Of a stretch of 64,000 bases of DNA, positions 24,728 through 36,601 are shown piece after piece. A program made the position numbers and the translations under genes. This DNA is from Aricia agestis (lineage: Eukaryota; Arthropoda; Insecta; Lepidoptera; Lycaenidae). The stretch spans positions 15,963,501 through 16,027,500 of the forward strand of contig NC_056413.1 of NCBI RefSeq assembly GCF_905147365.1, given 5' to 3'. Within the stretch, counting starts at the first letter, position 1. Every line of letters starts with the position of its first letter. The notes beneath the pieces were generated by a model. That model saw nothing but the letters and a program-made list of their open reading frames with translations. It did not search any database and had not been told where the DNA came from.

Positions 24728-25063
24728 ATAGGTTACACAGTGCGAGCAACTAAAATGACAGCAGGCAGCTACTGGGCCTGTGTACTCGCAAGAGAGCAGC
24801 TCGACTCGCCTCCCTGGGTCAAACCTACACCATGCAATGTCCCCAGTCCCAGTGACATCGCCTAGTCGAGTTGTATCTGTGGTGGGGGAAGGCGAGTGGC
24901 GAATGAAAACAAAAAATGTTGAAGTAACTCGGACCCAAGCAGCTGACCCACTCGCACATGAAAGTTACTCGTATGATGCGGTCACACGATGCAAGTAGAT
25001 GCATCTCAGTAACTGACTAGGCCTGCTCGCATGTCAGCTCGCACCGAGTAACCCAGGCATTAC
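24728..25063. mobile_element. Inverted-repeat element inside the hAT element
   Basis: Left end GGTTACACAGTGCGAGC and right end GCTCGCACCGAGTAACC are inverted. GC-rich interior without a recognisable protein. Confidence 0.5.
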
Positions 25064-25513
25064 GTATCTGTTTGTCGCATCATAAAGTTAAATAAATTAA
25101 TAGAGTTCATATTTGGTGTTGCATTTAATTCATCATCAGCGTTTTTCTGTTCGATAATATCCATTAATTAAAATCTGATGCAATCGGATGAAAAAAGTAC
25201 ATATTATTGATTATTGGCGAGCTTTTAACTTTTGTGATTGTGTTTCAAATTAGTTTCCAACAGCAAGAAGTTCTTTTCTTATCCAATATGGATGCTTCAT
25301 TAGCATCTTGAATAATATAACCCTTAAGATTTACGAACTTAACACAATTGCAGAGCATGGACACAATTCACCAGAAGACAAAACATTCTTTTTTTTCTCT
25401 ATCTATCAAAAATACTTCTTAAAAGGGTTCCGCTACTAAAAAAGTTTGAGAACCACTGCGCTAGACTCTTCTGTGATACCAGTTGATACGGGTCGATTTG
25501 TTTCCAAATAACT

Positions 25514-25765
25514 ACAGTCTGTAACAAAAATAAGTGATAATACTTTAGGGTGTGTAAGTGTTCCTTGTAGAGAGTTCACTGTGAAAGTAGCAGCGCTGAA
25601 AGACGAAAAATTTTGTATGAGCAAGGGCCCGAGCGTCACGAGTTTCCCCATCCAAAAGTGAAAAAAAAATTGGTCTTTCAGCGCTGCTACTTTCACAGTG
25701 AACTCTCTACAAGGAACACGTACACACCCTAAAGTATTATCACTTATTTTTGTTACACCTTGTAT
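25514..25765. mobile_element. Family A MITE
   Basis: Palindrome with well-kept arms and TA edges. The central loop is shorter than in other copies. It sits 55 bp after a hAT-type terminus. Confidence 0.8.
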
Positions 25766-26384
25766 AAAGTCTTAATAATAAAATATTCTAGATGAAATGT
25801 AGGCAAATATTGTTTATTGTTGCTTCTAAAAGATCTTCATCCATTTATATCTGGGAAAAATATGGAACCGTCGTATTTATGTCTATTGTGGTCGTATTAA
25901 GGATTAACGTTTTCTCGATAATCAGGTCCTCGAATCCAGTTCTGTAGAACGTAAATAGACTAGAATCTAGACCTATTTGAGCTCTAGGTCATCTGTGTTT
26001 ACTGACATTTAGATGTGACCAGACAATCACATTCGTATATCCGCTCCATTGGTCGCTCTAATAACTACTTTAAATAGTAATCTGTGCCTGTACTTCCAAC
26101 TTCCAAGTAAATACTGTTTTACGGCTATTAAAGCTGTAGTATGGATAGTTAATACATTAATATAAATGCGAAAGTAATTATTATGCTTTACTTTAGAAGA
26201 TAATAGTAATATGAATTATGAACTTAGGTCAGAGTTTCGGAAAAATAAGAAAAACGATTTGCGAAAAACGTGTGAATTTTTTTCGAAAACGGATTAATTT
26301 TCGAACTCTACTTTTTTCTTCGTTGTAAGTAGAGTGTTTTAATATAATTACAATGTGTGACGAATCTAGGTGATAATAAAGAGT

Positions 26385-26576
26385 AACTAATTTTTTTTTA
26401 CTTTTGTATGAGGAAATTAATGACCATCGGGCGCTTGGCCATAAAAATCACAAAAAAATTGCTCCTTCAGCGCTGCTACATTCACAGTGAACTATATAAG
26501 GGACACATACACAGTTATACACCCTTTAGTATTACAGCGAACTCTATACAGGGGATACACACACACACCCTAAAGC
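26385..26576. mobile_element. Family A MITE, partial, cut by a hAT-type end
   Basis: Central loop and right arm only. The arm stops exactly at CACCCTAAAG, where the sequence CAAGGGTGGCCAACACGCGG begins. A second, shorter copy of the arm end lies within it. Confidence 0.55.
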
Positions 26577-26700
26577 AAGGGTGGCCAACACGCGGCCCAC
26601 GGGCCACATGCGGCCCGCTGTCTGCTACCTTGTGGCCCGCGGAGCCGAGCACATTTTTTTAAAGTAAAAAAAGTTAATACTAAAATTACCTTATCATACC
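26577..26700. mobile_element. hAT-type end, partial
   Basis: Starts CAAGGGTGGCCAACACGCGG, with GCGGAGCCGAGCACATTTTT further in, matching the inverted right half of the element at 18901. The other terminus was not found before the LINE fragment. Confidence 0.55.
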
Positions 26701-26776
26701 TACTATAAATACCAACCACCAATACTAAAACGCCACTAATTTTATGTTTTTTGGAATTTTTGGTTTTCTAATCACT

Positions 26777-27135
26777 TTTTTATAAAATAAGTTGCCAAAC
26801 GCGCAAGCGGGTCACCTGGCGGTCTAAAATGGTCACATTTAGCAATTCCGTTCAATCAATTCAGCAAATGAATTGTTAAAACTGTCAAACTGACAAAATA
26901 TGTCAAATCAGTACAAAAATACAGAAATGAATTGCAAGCAGAGTTGCATTTTGCGATTTTAGACAAATGAATCATGTTACATTTTAGCCCCGCTGATGGA
27001 AAGCAACTATCGTCGCCCATGGACACTCGCAACATCAGAAGAGCTGCAGGTGCGTTGACAGCCTTTTAAGAGGGAATGCGCTCTGTTCTGGAAGGTTTGC
27101 ATTGCGTGTTGGTCCGGAAATACTGCTGGCGACTT
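26777..27135 (-). mobile_element. LINE 3' fragment (minus strand) interrupted by a MITE
   Basis: Read on the minus strand, this matches the LINE end that precedes the SINE-shared tail (ATTTCCGGACCAACACGCAA), followed by the tail itself. A palindromic MITE (26819-26993) splits the tail between the CACCTG and TGATGG words. Confidence 0.6.
26819..26993. mobile_element. MITE inserted into the LINE tail
   Basis: The ends GCGGTCTAAAATGG and CATTTTAGCCCCGC are inverted copies. TG is repeated on each side (26817-26818, 26994-26995), and removing the element restores the tail word CACCTGATGG. Related ends occur at 44122-44343 and near 44670. Confidence 0.7.
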
Positions 27136-27139
27136 ACTT

Positions 27140-28100
27140 TACCCACTTATTGATAAAATAAATTTTGTATTTTCATTGTCTATCTATCACACTTCCTGAG
27201 ATACTGTGACCGACATACACGGACAGAATCCTAAAAAATAGTAAAGCGACACATTATCTCATGGCGCCTACGATCATTTCGACCAGCTCCCTCTATATTT
27301 TCCCCTTTGACGCGAGTTGCTACTTCTGAAAAAAAACGTAAAAGTAAAAAAGCACTCCTAAAATGAATATGGCAAATACACTTATACTCTGAGCTTAGTC
27401 TCTCAGCTGGTATCCCAAAGGCCAAATCGTTTCCATCTCAGACTTTCGAATATATAACATAACTATTTAGCAATAAATACGAGGGATTCCGCGCCCACTT
27501 CCACGCGCAATTAGAAGACATCCTGCCGCCAGAGGAGCGGTTGTGTAATCGTCCTACCACACCTAAAACGTATGCTAATAGTATCCGACGCTTGGATCAT
27601 TTTTCTCATCTGACAAACAAGTCATCAACCGGCATCGCCCTAACCTAAACATTGAAACAGTATTTTACCAATGAATAGAATGGTAGCTTACCAGTTGAAT
27701 CCCGGCAGATGGGCATGTAAAATTCCTGCTCCTAATCTCTCGTCAGTCGTGTCGGTCTTCCAATACGCTCATACTCTGGCACTATATTATACTCCTCACT
27801 ATAAACCGAAGCTTTATCCAGTTTACGTATTCACCAAGTCACAAACATGAGCGTTTAAATGTATGCGCGTCGCCGACCTCGGCTGTTGATCTTACATCCC
27901 TTGCCTTCAATAGTGAGGGGATCATGTACATATTGGGTACTCATTCTATAAAATACATAATATAATAATAATTACAAAATTTTCCTATATTCTGGAAATG
28001 GATATTATTCTATATTTCATAATGATATCAGTATGGGCACATTTTTGTCTGAATTAAATGTTTTCTATTCTATTCTATTCTGTTTTTTTAAATGAAATTA
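27140..28100. other. Mostly unassigned DNA with a SINE trace
   Basis: CTAATCTCTCGTCAGTCGTG near 27733 resembles the body of the tRNA-derived SINE at 57370. The rest shows nothing I recognise. Confidence 0.4.
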
Positions 28101-28107
28101 TAGATTA

Positions 28108-28685
28108 ACTAGCTGTCCCGGCAACGTTGTTTTGCCCATATTATTTTATTTTATAATATTTTAATTTCGCCATAACTTCAAAACCAAACGTCCAATTTTA
28201 GTCATTCAAAGACCAAATATTATCTACATAAACTGTACTTAGTGATTAAGTAATTTATTTTGATAAGGATTAATAGCATGAGTAAAATTAACGCGCTTAA
28301 ATGTAATCCAAAAAAAATCAAGATTTTTTAAATAAAAAAATGGTTGTTGTGCCTCACTCGACATAGACAGGTATAGTATGTCGCGGACTTTTTTGTAGAT
28401 ATTTATAAAATCTACAACTAATTGGAACATTTTATGGTTCTATCTTTTATAGTTTAGGCAGCGTTACCAAAATAAGTAACTTTTCTGGTTGATTTTTTAC
28501 ACCTTGTGTCCGAAAAACCCAAATATCTCACGGAAACCTATTTTTTCCAAAATAAAATGTAGCTTATGTTACTCGTGGATAATGTAGCTTTCGAATAGTG
28601 AAAGAATTGTTAAAATCGTTCCAGTAGTTTTTGAGCTTATTCATTATAATTATACAAATAAAGTTTTCCTCTTTATAATGTTAGT
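28108..28685 (-). mobile_element. Helitron family with CTAGCTGTCCCGGCAACG end
   Basis: CTAGCTGTCCCGGCAACGTT at the left and CGTTCCAGTAGTTTTTGAGC near the right. AT-rich interior without a protein I can recognise. Confidence 0.55.
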
Positions 28686-28690
28686 GTAGA

Positions 28691-29112
28691 CTAGCTGTTG
28701 CCCGCGACTTCGTCCGTGGCAATAATATTATAGTCGTATGTCTGCAGGCTGATATATCTCAAGCATCGCGCTAGCTAGAAAGTTGAAATTACAAAATATG
28801 TATGAACAAATATAAAAATTTAATATATACCCACCTCCTTTATAATTGAAAGTCGGTTAAAAGGTAGCCTAAGTTACTCCTTATTATATCCGCTATCTGC
28901 CAAAAAAAGTCCCGTTAAAATTGCCCCAGCCGTTTCAGAGATTAGCCGGAACAAACAGAGAGACATACAGACAGACAAAAATAGTAAAAAGTGCTATTTT
29001 GGTATACTTATGTACTGTATGTACATTCATATTATGCATGTAGTGAAAATGGTTCTTTCAATATTACAAACAGACACTCCAATTTTATTTATATGTTTAG
29101 ATGTATAGATAA
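28691..29112 (-). mobile_element. Helitron, same family as 17971
   Basis: CTAGCTGTTGCCCGCGACTT at the left and AATATTACAAACAGACACTC near the right end. It directly follows another Helitron family (28108-28685). Confidence 0.68.
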
Positions 29113-29360
29113 AAACCCCATTATCACTGTTCAAAGACGCGTACAAATTACAATTTGATTAAAAGCCCCAAAAACGTCTTTATGTTCTTTCTTTTATTCC
29201 GTTGAATTGTTAATGGTTATACTAGTTAAACATTCCTTGTTCCTATGTATGCTTAGTTTCGTTGTCATAAAGAAACTAACGTTATGCTCTTCAAACGATT
29301 CCTAAATTCGTAATTTCTCTTCCATTCTATAGAGGTTTATTTATCAGGAATATATTAGGT

Positions 29361-29767
29361 ACTAGCTGTTGCCCGCGACTTCGTCCGCGTCAGCAAAATG
29401 TGATAACAAAGATAATAAAAAAGATAAAAAAAACCCTTGGTTCATTTATAAAAAGAAAATGAATGGAATGGAAAAGGAGGAGGATTATCCTCCTCCTTTT
29501 CGGAAGTCGGTTAAAAAGTAGCCTAAGTTATTCCTTACTACATCAGCTATGTGCCTAAAAAAGTCCCGTTAAAATCGCTTCAGCCATTTCAGAGATTAGC
29601 TGGAACAAACAGACAGACAGACAGACAGACATACAGACAAAAATTGTACAAAATGTTATTTTGGTGTCTGTACCCTACATACATTCATATGCATATAGTA
29701 AAAAACGGTTCTTTCAATATTACAAACAGACACTCCAATTTTATTTATATGTATAGATGTATAGATT
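29361..29767 (-). mobile_element. Helitron, same family as 17971
   Basis: ACTAGCTGTTGCCCGCGACT at the left, a GACAGACAGACAGACA run, then the shared right end. The third copy within 12 kb. Confidence 0.68.
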
Positions 29768-30325
29768 ATCACAAACCCTTACTTTAGTGATGAATTCTCA
29801 TCATGTGCAATTCAAGTTACTTAATTTTTACCAAATTTATGAAATTAATTTATTATAGATTAATTTATTTTTAATTTATAAAAATTTCCTGTACTTACTG
29901 TGATATTTTGTGAATCGGCTTATTACTACTTATCGTATACTATTCTAATAATATTTAATTAAATAATGATAATTATTATTATACATTTTCAAAGTGACTG
30001 GAAAATGGACATAAAAGTGATACATAAAAATATATTGTTTGCACGATCAATCAAACTTGATGTTTAATTTTGAGCTAGGCTAAAGGAAAAGCAGGGAAAA
30101 CGCTCTTACCTGTACTTCCATAATGGACCCTTATTATTTGCAATAACAGCTTTTCCCGAAACCATTAGGCAGCACTTTCTGATGAGAGAACGTTTGAATG
30201 AACGAACAAGAACTCTTGGAAGTACTTTTCAACTAAATCATACGTCACTGCAGTTTTCAATTTGGTGACACGATCGCAGCACCTTCCCTATGCACGTTTG
30301 GCTTATGTCTTCAGTTACCTACTTG

Positions 30326-30529
30326 AGGGTTCCGTACCCAAAGGCTAAAAAAGAGACCCTATTACTGAGACTTCGATATCTGTCCGTCTGTCACCAGGCT
30401 GTATCTCGAGAATGGTAATAACAAGAAATCTGAAAATTTCATTTATGTATTTTCGTTGCCGTTTTTGCTCAATATTAATAAATGGTACGGAACCCTTCGT
30501 GCGCGAGTCCAACTAGCACTTGGCGAATT
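30326..30529. repeat. Dispersed repeat, relative of 58981
   Basis: GAGGGTTCCGTACCCAAAGG start, CACCAGGCTGTATCTCGAGA middle and CGAGTCCAACTAGCACTTGG end. Open frames in both directions here are accidental. Confidence 0.6.
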
Positions 30530-30534
30530 TTTAC

Positions 30535-31650
30535 CGATATTCAACCTATATACTGTTATGTGTTTAGCATGCGAGGGGTCCACGATGTATCGAAATGCCA
30601 AGGCTGTGGACTCGAATAACTTGTTCATTATTTGTTTTGTAAAAAGTAAATACTTGTTTAAAACCGTAATAGATTGTAAGCCCACTTTTGAACTTTATGG
30701 CTATTGTAATAGGAGCGAAGTGTGCGCGAATCCGTTGGTTATTGTACGAGCAGTAACATAAAATATAATGTGTGGCTTAAAATTTAAATAATATGAAATT
30801 CTATTTGCTATATATTAAAAAACATAAAAAAATATGTAATTTATACTAATGACCCAATATTGTAAGAATATTTAAGTATATAAAGGTTTCTAGAATCATC
30901 CTTTTATTCGTCCTGACTCCTGTTTCATTCCCAAAATTATTTTTTTGGGAAACCGCGCATTTTCAATTTTTTTAGCGCCTAGCAAAGCTCCTTCTCACAG
31001 ATACCAATACTTTTGGGCATAGTTTAAGCCTAAAACTTAATTTTTCTTATCACTTACGACACACTTAAATAATAAGACGTGAGTGGAAGAATCGAATAAG
31101 TAACATTTCGTAACATACGGACAATAACTCATTTTTTCCCTAAATATTTTAATAAAACTTGTGACTTATCTACTTCATAACCAAGCTAATATATCTGGCT
31201 ACACATATAATCCATACTTTTTCTATTTCTAATATTTTTTCCGGCCCTAAAGCCTCCATTAAAACAAAAAAACGGGAAGTTTTTTCATGTTACTTACCCT
31301 ATTCATCCGCTCACGTCTTGATATTATAATAAGAATAACTAAATATAAGTATGGTAAGGAAAAAAATATTATAGAGGGTTCGTCTAAAAATATAAATGCA
31401 TCGACAAAATAACGAAAAATTATTTTCTTAAAAATAGCGCTTGTACTCGTACACTTCGTCTGGGGCCGAATAAATTGAAGACATCAGTGGATGAACTTAG
31501 TAACTAACAATTTGAAATCTGACTTTTTTTGCATAAATGGAGGCTTTATGAGGGAAAATGATTGAAAAGAAAATAATTAATGTGGATTAATTATTAGCTC
31601 TATGATGAAGTAGGTAAGTTACAAGGTTTGTTCAAATTGGCATACAAAAA
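30535..31650. other. Unassigned AT-rich DNA
   Basis: No gene or repeat recognised. Confidence 0.45.
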
Positions 31651-31654
31651 CGAA

Positions 31655-32155
31655 CATAACACCTCCTCCTTTTTTAAAGTCGGTTAAAATTGTAGCCTAT
31701 GTGTTATTCTAAATACGTGGGAGAGTCATACTTCGGCACGAATGGGCCGGCTCGACTGGAGAAATACCACGTTTTCACGGAAAACCGGCGTGAAACAGCG
31801 CTTGCGCTGTGTTTCGCCGAGTAAGTGAGTTTACCGGAGGCCCAATCCCCTACCCTATTCCCTTCCCATCCCTACTCTTCCCTATTACCCTATTCCCTCT
31901 TAAAAAGCCGGCAACGCACCTGCAACTCTTCTGATGCCGCGAGTGTCCATGGGCGACGTTAGTTGTTTTCCATCAGGTGACCCGTTTGCACGTTTGCCCC
32001 CATATCTCATTAAAAAAAAATCTGATGTATAAGCTATATTATTGTAAAGTTTCATTAAAATACGTTCAGTAATTTTGCGTGAAAGAGTAACAAACATCCA
32101 TACATACATCCATACAATATCCTCACAAACTTTCGCCTTCATAATAATATTAGTA
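31655..32155 (-). mobile_element. Helitron-type repeat interrupted by a SINE
   Basis: TTTTTTAAAGTCGGTTAAAA before the SINE, and CGTTCAGTAATTTTGCGTGA plus ATATTAGTAGC after it. Confidence 0.55.
31714..32020 (+). mobile_element. SINE (Metulj-like), inserted in a Helitron
   Basis: Full-length copy with start TACGTGGGAGAG and a 9-A tail. It splits a Helitron-type repeat: sequence before (TGTAGCCTATGTGTTATTCT) and after (GATGTATAAGC) is continuous in the relative at 14740-14790. Confidence 0.8.
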
Positions 32156-32897
32156 GCACTAGTAGGATATAATTATTAGCTCTATGATGAAGTAGGTAAA
32201 ATACAAGGTTTGTTCAAATTATAAGGGAAAAAATGAGTAATTACTCTTCTAATGTTAGTTACCCACTTCTGTCTAATCGTGTCTTCAATAACAACCCTGT
32301 GTATTTTTGGCTCGGGTTGAGGGTCGACCTTTTTACGTGAGTCGGGACCAACCCTAAAACAAAATAGGTAGACCGTATGTTTATATAAAATATGGACACT
32401 TCTTGAACTTAATATGGCATCAATATTTTGTCAAACCCTGTGGCTCAATGGTTTGTAGAGCCAGAGATCGCGCGATTATTTCATTTTGCGGTTTGGCCTT
32501 CTTAATTTTATCGAGTTATGGCAAGCCCAGTCAACAAATCATAACTAACATTACGTTACTTTTACTTAACCCGACCAAATAGATACGCCATCTTGATCTG
32601 TCTATGAATCCATTTTGTTGATTGTAGCTTTTCTTTATTATTTTTGTCCCTACATCAGTCAGTATATTTTAAACTATTCCATTAAATTCCTATTGTGCAT
32701 GTTGACTACGTTTTATTGTGTACAGACCCGTTTCCAGTACATTGAACAAGCTTAACTCAAGTCTGTGAGAAATAGCTCTGTATAATAAGTATAGTTTTCT
32801 ATATTAGTTTGTTGAAAATATGTTCTTAAATGTATAAATTACATTAATCATTGTATTCAAAATATTTAATGTCTGTATTAATATAATATTGCTCAAT

Positions 32898-32955
32898 AGT
32901 ACTTGCAAAATGGTCCTATCGATACTAGCCTAGTGGTAGGACCATTTTGCAAGTG
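32898..32955. repeat. Short perfect hairpin
   Basis: ACTTGCAAAATGGTCCTA and its exact complement, separated by about 18 bases. Probably a tiny MITE. Confidence 0.55.
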
Positions 32956-33048
32956 TAAAATACTAGGCAAGAAAAACCGGCGTCAGTAACTAGCACGGGG
33001 TATTTTTACTTTTTAGTATTGTCAACTGGTACTAAGATTGTTCATATT

Positions 33049-33175
33049 GTACTCTCAGAGAAATTGATACATAGCTGATGGAAGACATACGTTATTTGGT
33101 CGGGTTATATCTACTGCAACCTAAGTAACGTAAGCCTATTAGAATCAATTTCTAAGATGGTACGATGGTATTTCT
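33049..33175. mobile_element. Family D MITE, diverged
   Basis: GTACTCTCAGAGAAATTGAT and TTATTTGGTCGGGTTATAT match family D. The right arm is degraded. Confidence 0.5.
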
Positions 33176-33419
33176 ACCACTTTTGGTATATTTGAAGTCT
33201 CATAATATAAAACCACAGTATTTTCTATAATATGTAGTAGGATAAAGCCCGCCATTCCCGTCCAATGGTAGCCCACGTTATGATTGTTGTGTCGAGCGAA
33301 TCAATATTTTCCCTTGATAGTTAGGGCTGTCACTCTATCCTAGCTATATCTGAAGTGAATCCTTGGCTCTACCTAGCCTAACATATGGATAAATGAGGCA
33401 TGTGCCCTTTTATAATACA

Positions 33420-33591
33420 CTAGCTGTTTGACCGAGCTTTGCTCGGTATTCAATAAAACACGAATAAAATGACATTTTCTAAAAATGATTCCTAGCTAGA
33501 TCGATTTATCGCCCCCAAAACCCCCTATATTATACAAAATTTCATGAAAATCGTTGGAGCCGATTCCGAGATTCCAATTATAATATATATA

Positions 33592-33600
<9 letters not shown>
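33420..33600 (-). mobile_element. Helitron end with GAGCTTTGCTCGG hairpin
   Basis: CTAGCTGTTTGACCGAGCTT and TGCTCGGT form a hairpin next to a CTAG end. The same end, in plus orientation, occurs at 9155-9184. A TA tract follows. Confidence 0.55.

Positions 33601-33672
<72 letters not shown>
33594..33672. repeat. TA dinucleotide tract
   Basis: About 37 TA repeats next to a Helitron end. Confidence 0.9.
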
Positions 33673-33674
<2 letters not shown>

Positions 33675-33679
33675 AGAAT

Positions 33680-34975
33680 TGCTCGTTTAAAGATATAAAA
33701 TAAACTAAACTTTAAACATAGTTTGCTGTCTAAAGTAAAAGAGCGAGACAACTAGGCGTCTTATTACTGTTAACTCGTAAAATATTCTGACCGGCGGTGC
33801 ATTGACTTAGACTTTTTTTTAAATGACATTGTTTCAAATATGGCTTTTGGCTACTACGCTATACGTCTACATAATCCCCGCGTTCCAAGAGGAGACCACA
33901 CCGCCCTTTTTTCCATACAAACGTTGTCCCCTGTTTCCTCCCTGGATAATGCTAGTAGAGTTATAATTTTTTTCCTGAATATCTACGGCCACTAATACAA
34001 TGTCCCTATGTTTTCTTTTTTTTTCATTTACTTATTAAATAAGAAGGCTTTAATGAAAAAAGTACTTAAATCGGTCAGACAAGCGTTAAAAACGATCAAA
34101 ACGTTCAAATAGGAGGCATTTTGATAGGATTTAACGCTTAATGGAACGCGGGGTACCTATATTATGTATTGTACTTGACACTTGTCCCATTACAATATAA
34201 TGGCATCGGATTTACTATTATTGCATATTTTTAATCTATTAATCGCAAAATTATTATTATTAGCCTTTTCTAGGGCAAAACCTAGATCTCAAATATTACA
34301 TTTTCCTCTCGTTGACAACCCTAGTCCTAACTGCAGACGATCCAATACAGTCAGTGTTTGTTTTAACCGGTACGTTTACTCACCGATGATAATTTTATTT
34401 TAGATTCAACAAAAACTATTTTTGCATTAAGTTTGTAGTGAACCCTTAGCATTGACCTAGGTCCTAGGCACAAGCAATCAGCAAAATATGAGCTATTCAT
34501 AGTGACACCTCGTTTCTATTCTAAATCAACATTAATGCAACTTCATTCCTTATTCGATCGTACAGCAATATATAGTAAGTCCAACAAACGTTTGACTTTT
34601 CATAAGGAAGCCATTTTGTAGTTTGATAAAAAACGGACTGCATCCAGCAAGGCACAAAGAATATTTTATTGATATGAGCAATTTTCGACTGAATTTGTCA
34701 ATTTTGACGTTTCGCTGATGACGGCACTGTAACCCAAATGTGCCATAAATATTTTAACGCGGTTATACAAAAGTTGGTGGCACACGCGGGCTTTGTTCCT
34801 TAACCCGGGATCCATTCTGGGATATGGGGTAAAAGTTACGGGACTTTAATGTTGCATAATATACTAACTACGTCTACGTATCGTTAAATGGACGTCACAC
34901 TTTTATACTCATTATAAAATATTTCATGACATTCAATAGTCATGACTCGTGACTTATGAGCTTCTGTGATCATTA
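33680..34975. other. Unassigned DNA
   Basis: No gene or repeat family recognised. The frame at 34182-34403 has no domain-like features. Confidence 0.45.
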
Positions 34976-34984
34976 GCTTTGTCC

Positions 34985-35194
34985 ACACTTTGCCTTTTCT
35001 GTTCGTCAAGGGCATGCGTTATAGCGCAGTTAACAGCGAACGTGAGGCATTCCCGTGACGCATGCCCTCTGACCGTATCCAAAACTTCAAAAATGACAAT
35101 ATTGGCGTTGCGTTCTTTGACGCATTCAATTATTGATGCGCCAATATGAAGGTTGATGACGAACATTGAAGATGAAAGTGCACAGTGTGGACAT
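34985..35194. mobile_element. MITE with GTCCACAC ends
   Basis: Begins near GTCCACACTTTGCC and ends AGTGCACAGTGTGGAC. The interior has GGGCATGCGTTATAGCGCAG and inverted CGCAATATTGG-type words. An inverted second copy lies at 53925-54125. Confidence 0.65.
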
Positions 35195-35889
35195 GGCTAA
35201 TGGTTATCACTTATCAATATTATGGTCGTATAAAACTTTTGACCGCTTATATTCATTTGACATAAAAAAAATACGATTACGTAGCTACAGGAAATAATAC
35301 TCAATTCCCTTCTGAGACTGCCCCTCTCGCGCGCTTAAAGGAATCCTTAAATCATCCTTAAACATTTTTTTCGGATCGCTGTTGGTAGATTTAGTACATA
35401 TGATAGGTACATATTTAGTGAAATATAATATGGTACTTAATAGTATGGATAAGTAGGTATGGAAGTATGGAAGTATGGATTTGCCCCTCTTATTCCACCA
35501 AGCTGTCTATTATACTGCATTACATTTCAGTCCATTTTCTACGAAATCACAATAGATCAACTTCAGTCGTCACAATATTGTATAATATAGGATTTATATA
35601 ATAGAGCACGTTCATGAACCCCGAATACAAAAAATGTGCGACATTCATTATAGTTGTACGTCAACGAAACTAGATTTCAGTTACGTTGGGCTTTAAGAGC
35701 AGATCCTAATTTGGGACTTTTTAAGTAGGACAATGACATTGTATGCTTTGAAACAAAAACAATTATATGTGTAATTACTGCGTGGGTTGGATAATATATT
35801 ATGTTTCGCCATTACATGTCACGACTTCTATTATATATATATATATACTCTCCCACGTATACGTATATATATATATATATATATACGTA

Positions 35890-36205
35890 TACGTGGGAGA
35901 GCCATGCTTCGGCACGAATGGGCCGGCTCGACCGGAGAAATACCACGTTCTCACAGAAAACCGGCGTGAAACAGCGCTTGCGTTGTGTTTCGCCAAGTGA
36001 GTGAGTTTACCGGAGGCCCAATCCCCTACCCTATTTCCCTACCCTCCCCTATTCCCTTCCCATCCCTACCCTCCCCTATTACCCTATTCCCTCTTAAAAG
36101 GCCGGCAACGCACCTGTAGCTCTTCTGATGCTGCGAGTGTCCATGGGCGACGGCAGTTGCTTTCCATCAGGTGACCCGTTTGCTCGTTTGCCCCCTTATC
36201 ACATA

Positions 36206-36208
<3 letters not shown>
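35890..36208 (+). mobile_element. SINE (Metulj-like) with inverted 5' start
   Basis: Full-length copy. Its first 12 bases are repeated in inverted orientation just upstream, across a short TA tract (35848-35901), and a long AT tract follows the 3' end. Confidence 0.8.

Positions 36209-36297
<89 letters not shown>
36204..36297. repeat. AT dinucleotide tract
   Basis: Over 40 AT repeats following the SINE at 35890. Confidence 0.9.
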
Positions 36298-36304
<7 letters not shown>

Positions 36305-36365
36305 ATCAAACAAACTTTCTTCACTTACTACATGAATTCAAGTTCACAAATCTTTTCTATGTACT

Positions 36366-36456
<91 letters not shown>

Positions 36457-36509
36457 GAAAAGATTTGTGAACTTGAATTCATGTAGTAAGTGAAGAAAGT
36501 TTGTTTGAT
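36305..36509. repeat. Perfect 59-bp inverted repeat around a TA tract
   Basis: The left arm 36305-36363 and right arm 36451-36509 are exact reverse complements (ATCAAACAAACTTTCTTCAC at the outer edge). The 87-bp spacer is almost pure TA. Confidence 0.9.
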
Positions 36510-36601
36510 GTACCTACCTATACAAAGAAAAGTTCAACAGTGTTTCAATTTTCGCTGCTGCGCTGCGGCTGCTGCCATGGTACTAACTATACTAAGAATT
36601 A

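Larger units (their letters stand above)
23839..25458. mobile_element. hAT-type element containing a SINE and a MITE
   Basis: Left end CAGCGGTTCATAAACTTTTT and right end AAAAAAGTTTGAGAACCACTG are inverted, with further matches (GGAACCCTTTTAAGAA) inside each end, about 55 bp in all. Flanking 8-mers ATTAAGAC and CGCTAGAC agree at only half their positions. No transposase is readable; nested repeats explain much of the interior. Confidence 0.6.

Noticed and set aside
30443..30761. ORFs of 80 and 101 residues on opposite strands
   Set aside because: They overlap the dispersed GGGTTCCGTACCC repeat and AT-rich DNA. No family features or splice support.
35767..36004. Overlapping ORFs sharing a GEPCFGTNGPARP-type peptide, also at 40191, 46925, 55113 and 55159
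   Set aside because: They are chance frames through the SINE and recur with it. Frames differ between copies.
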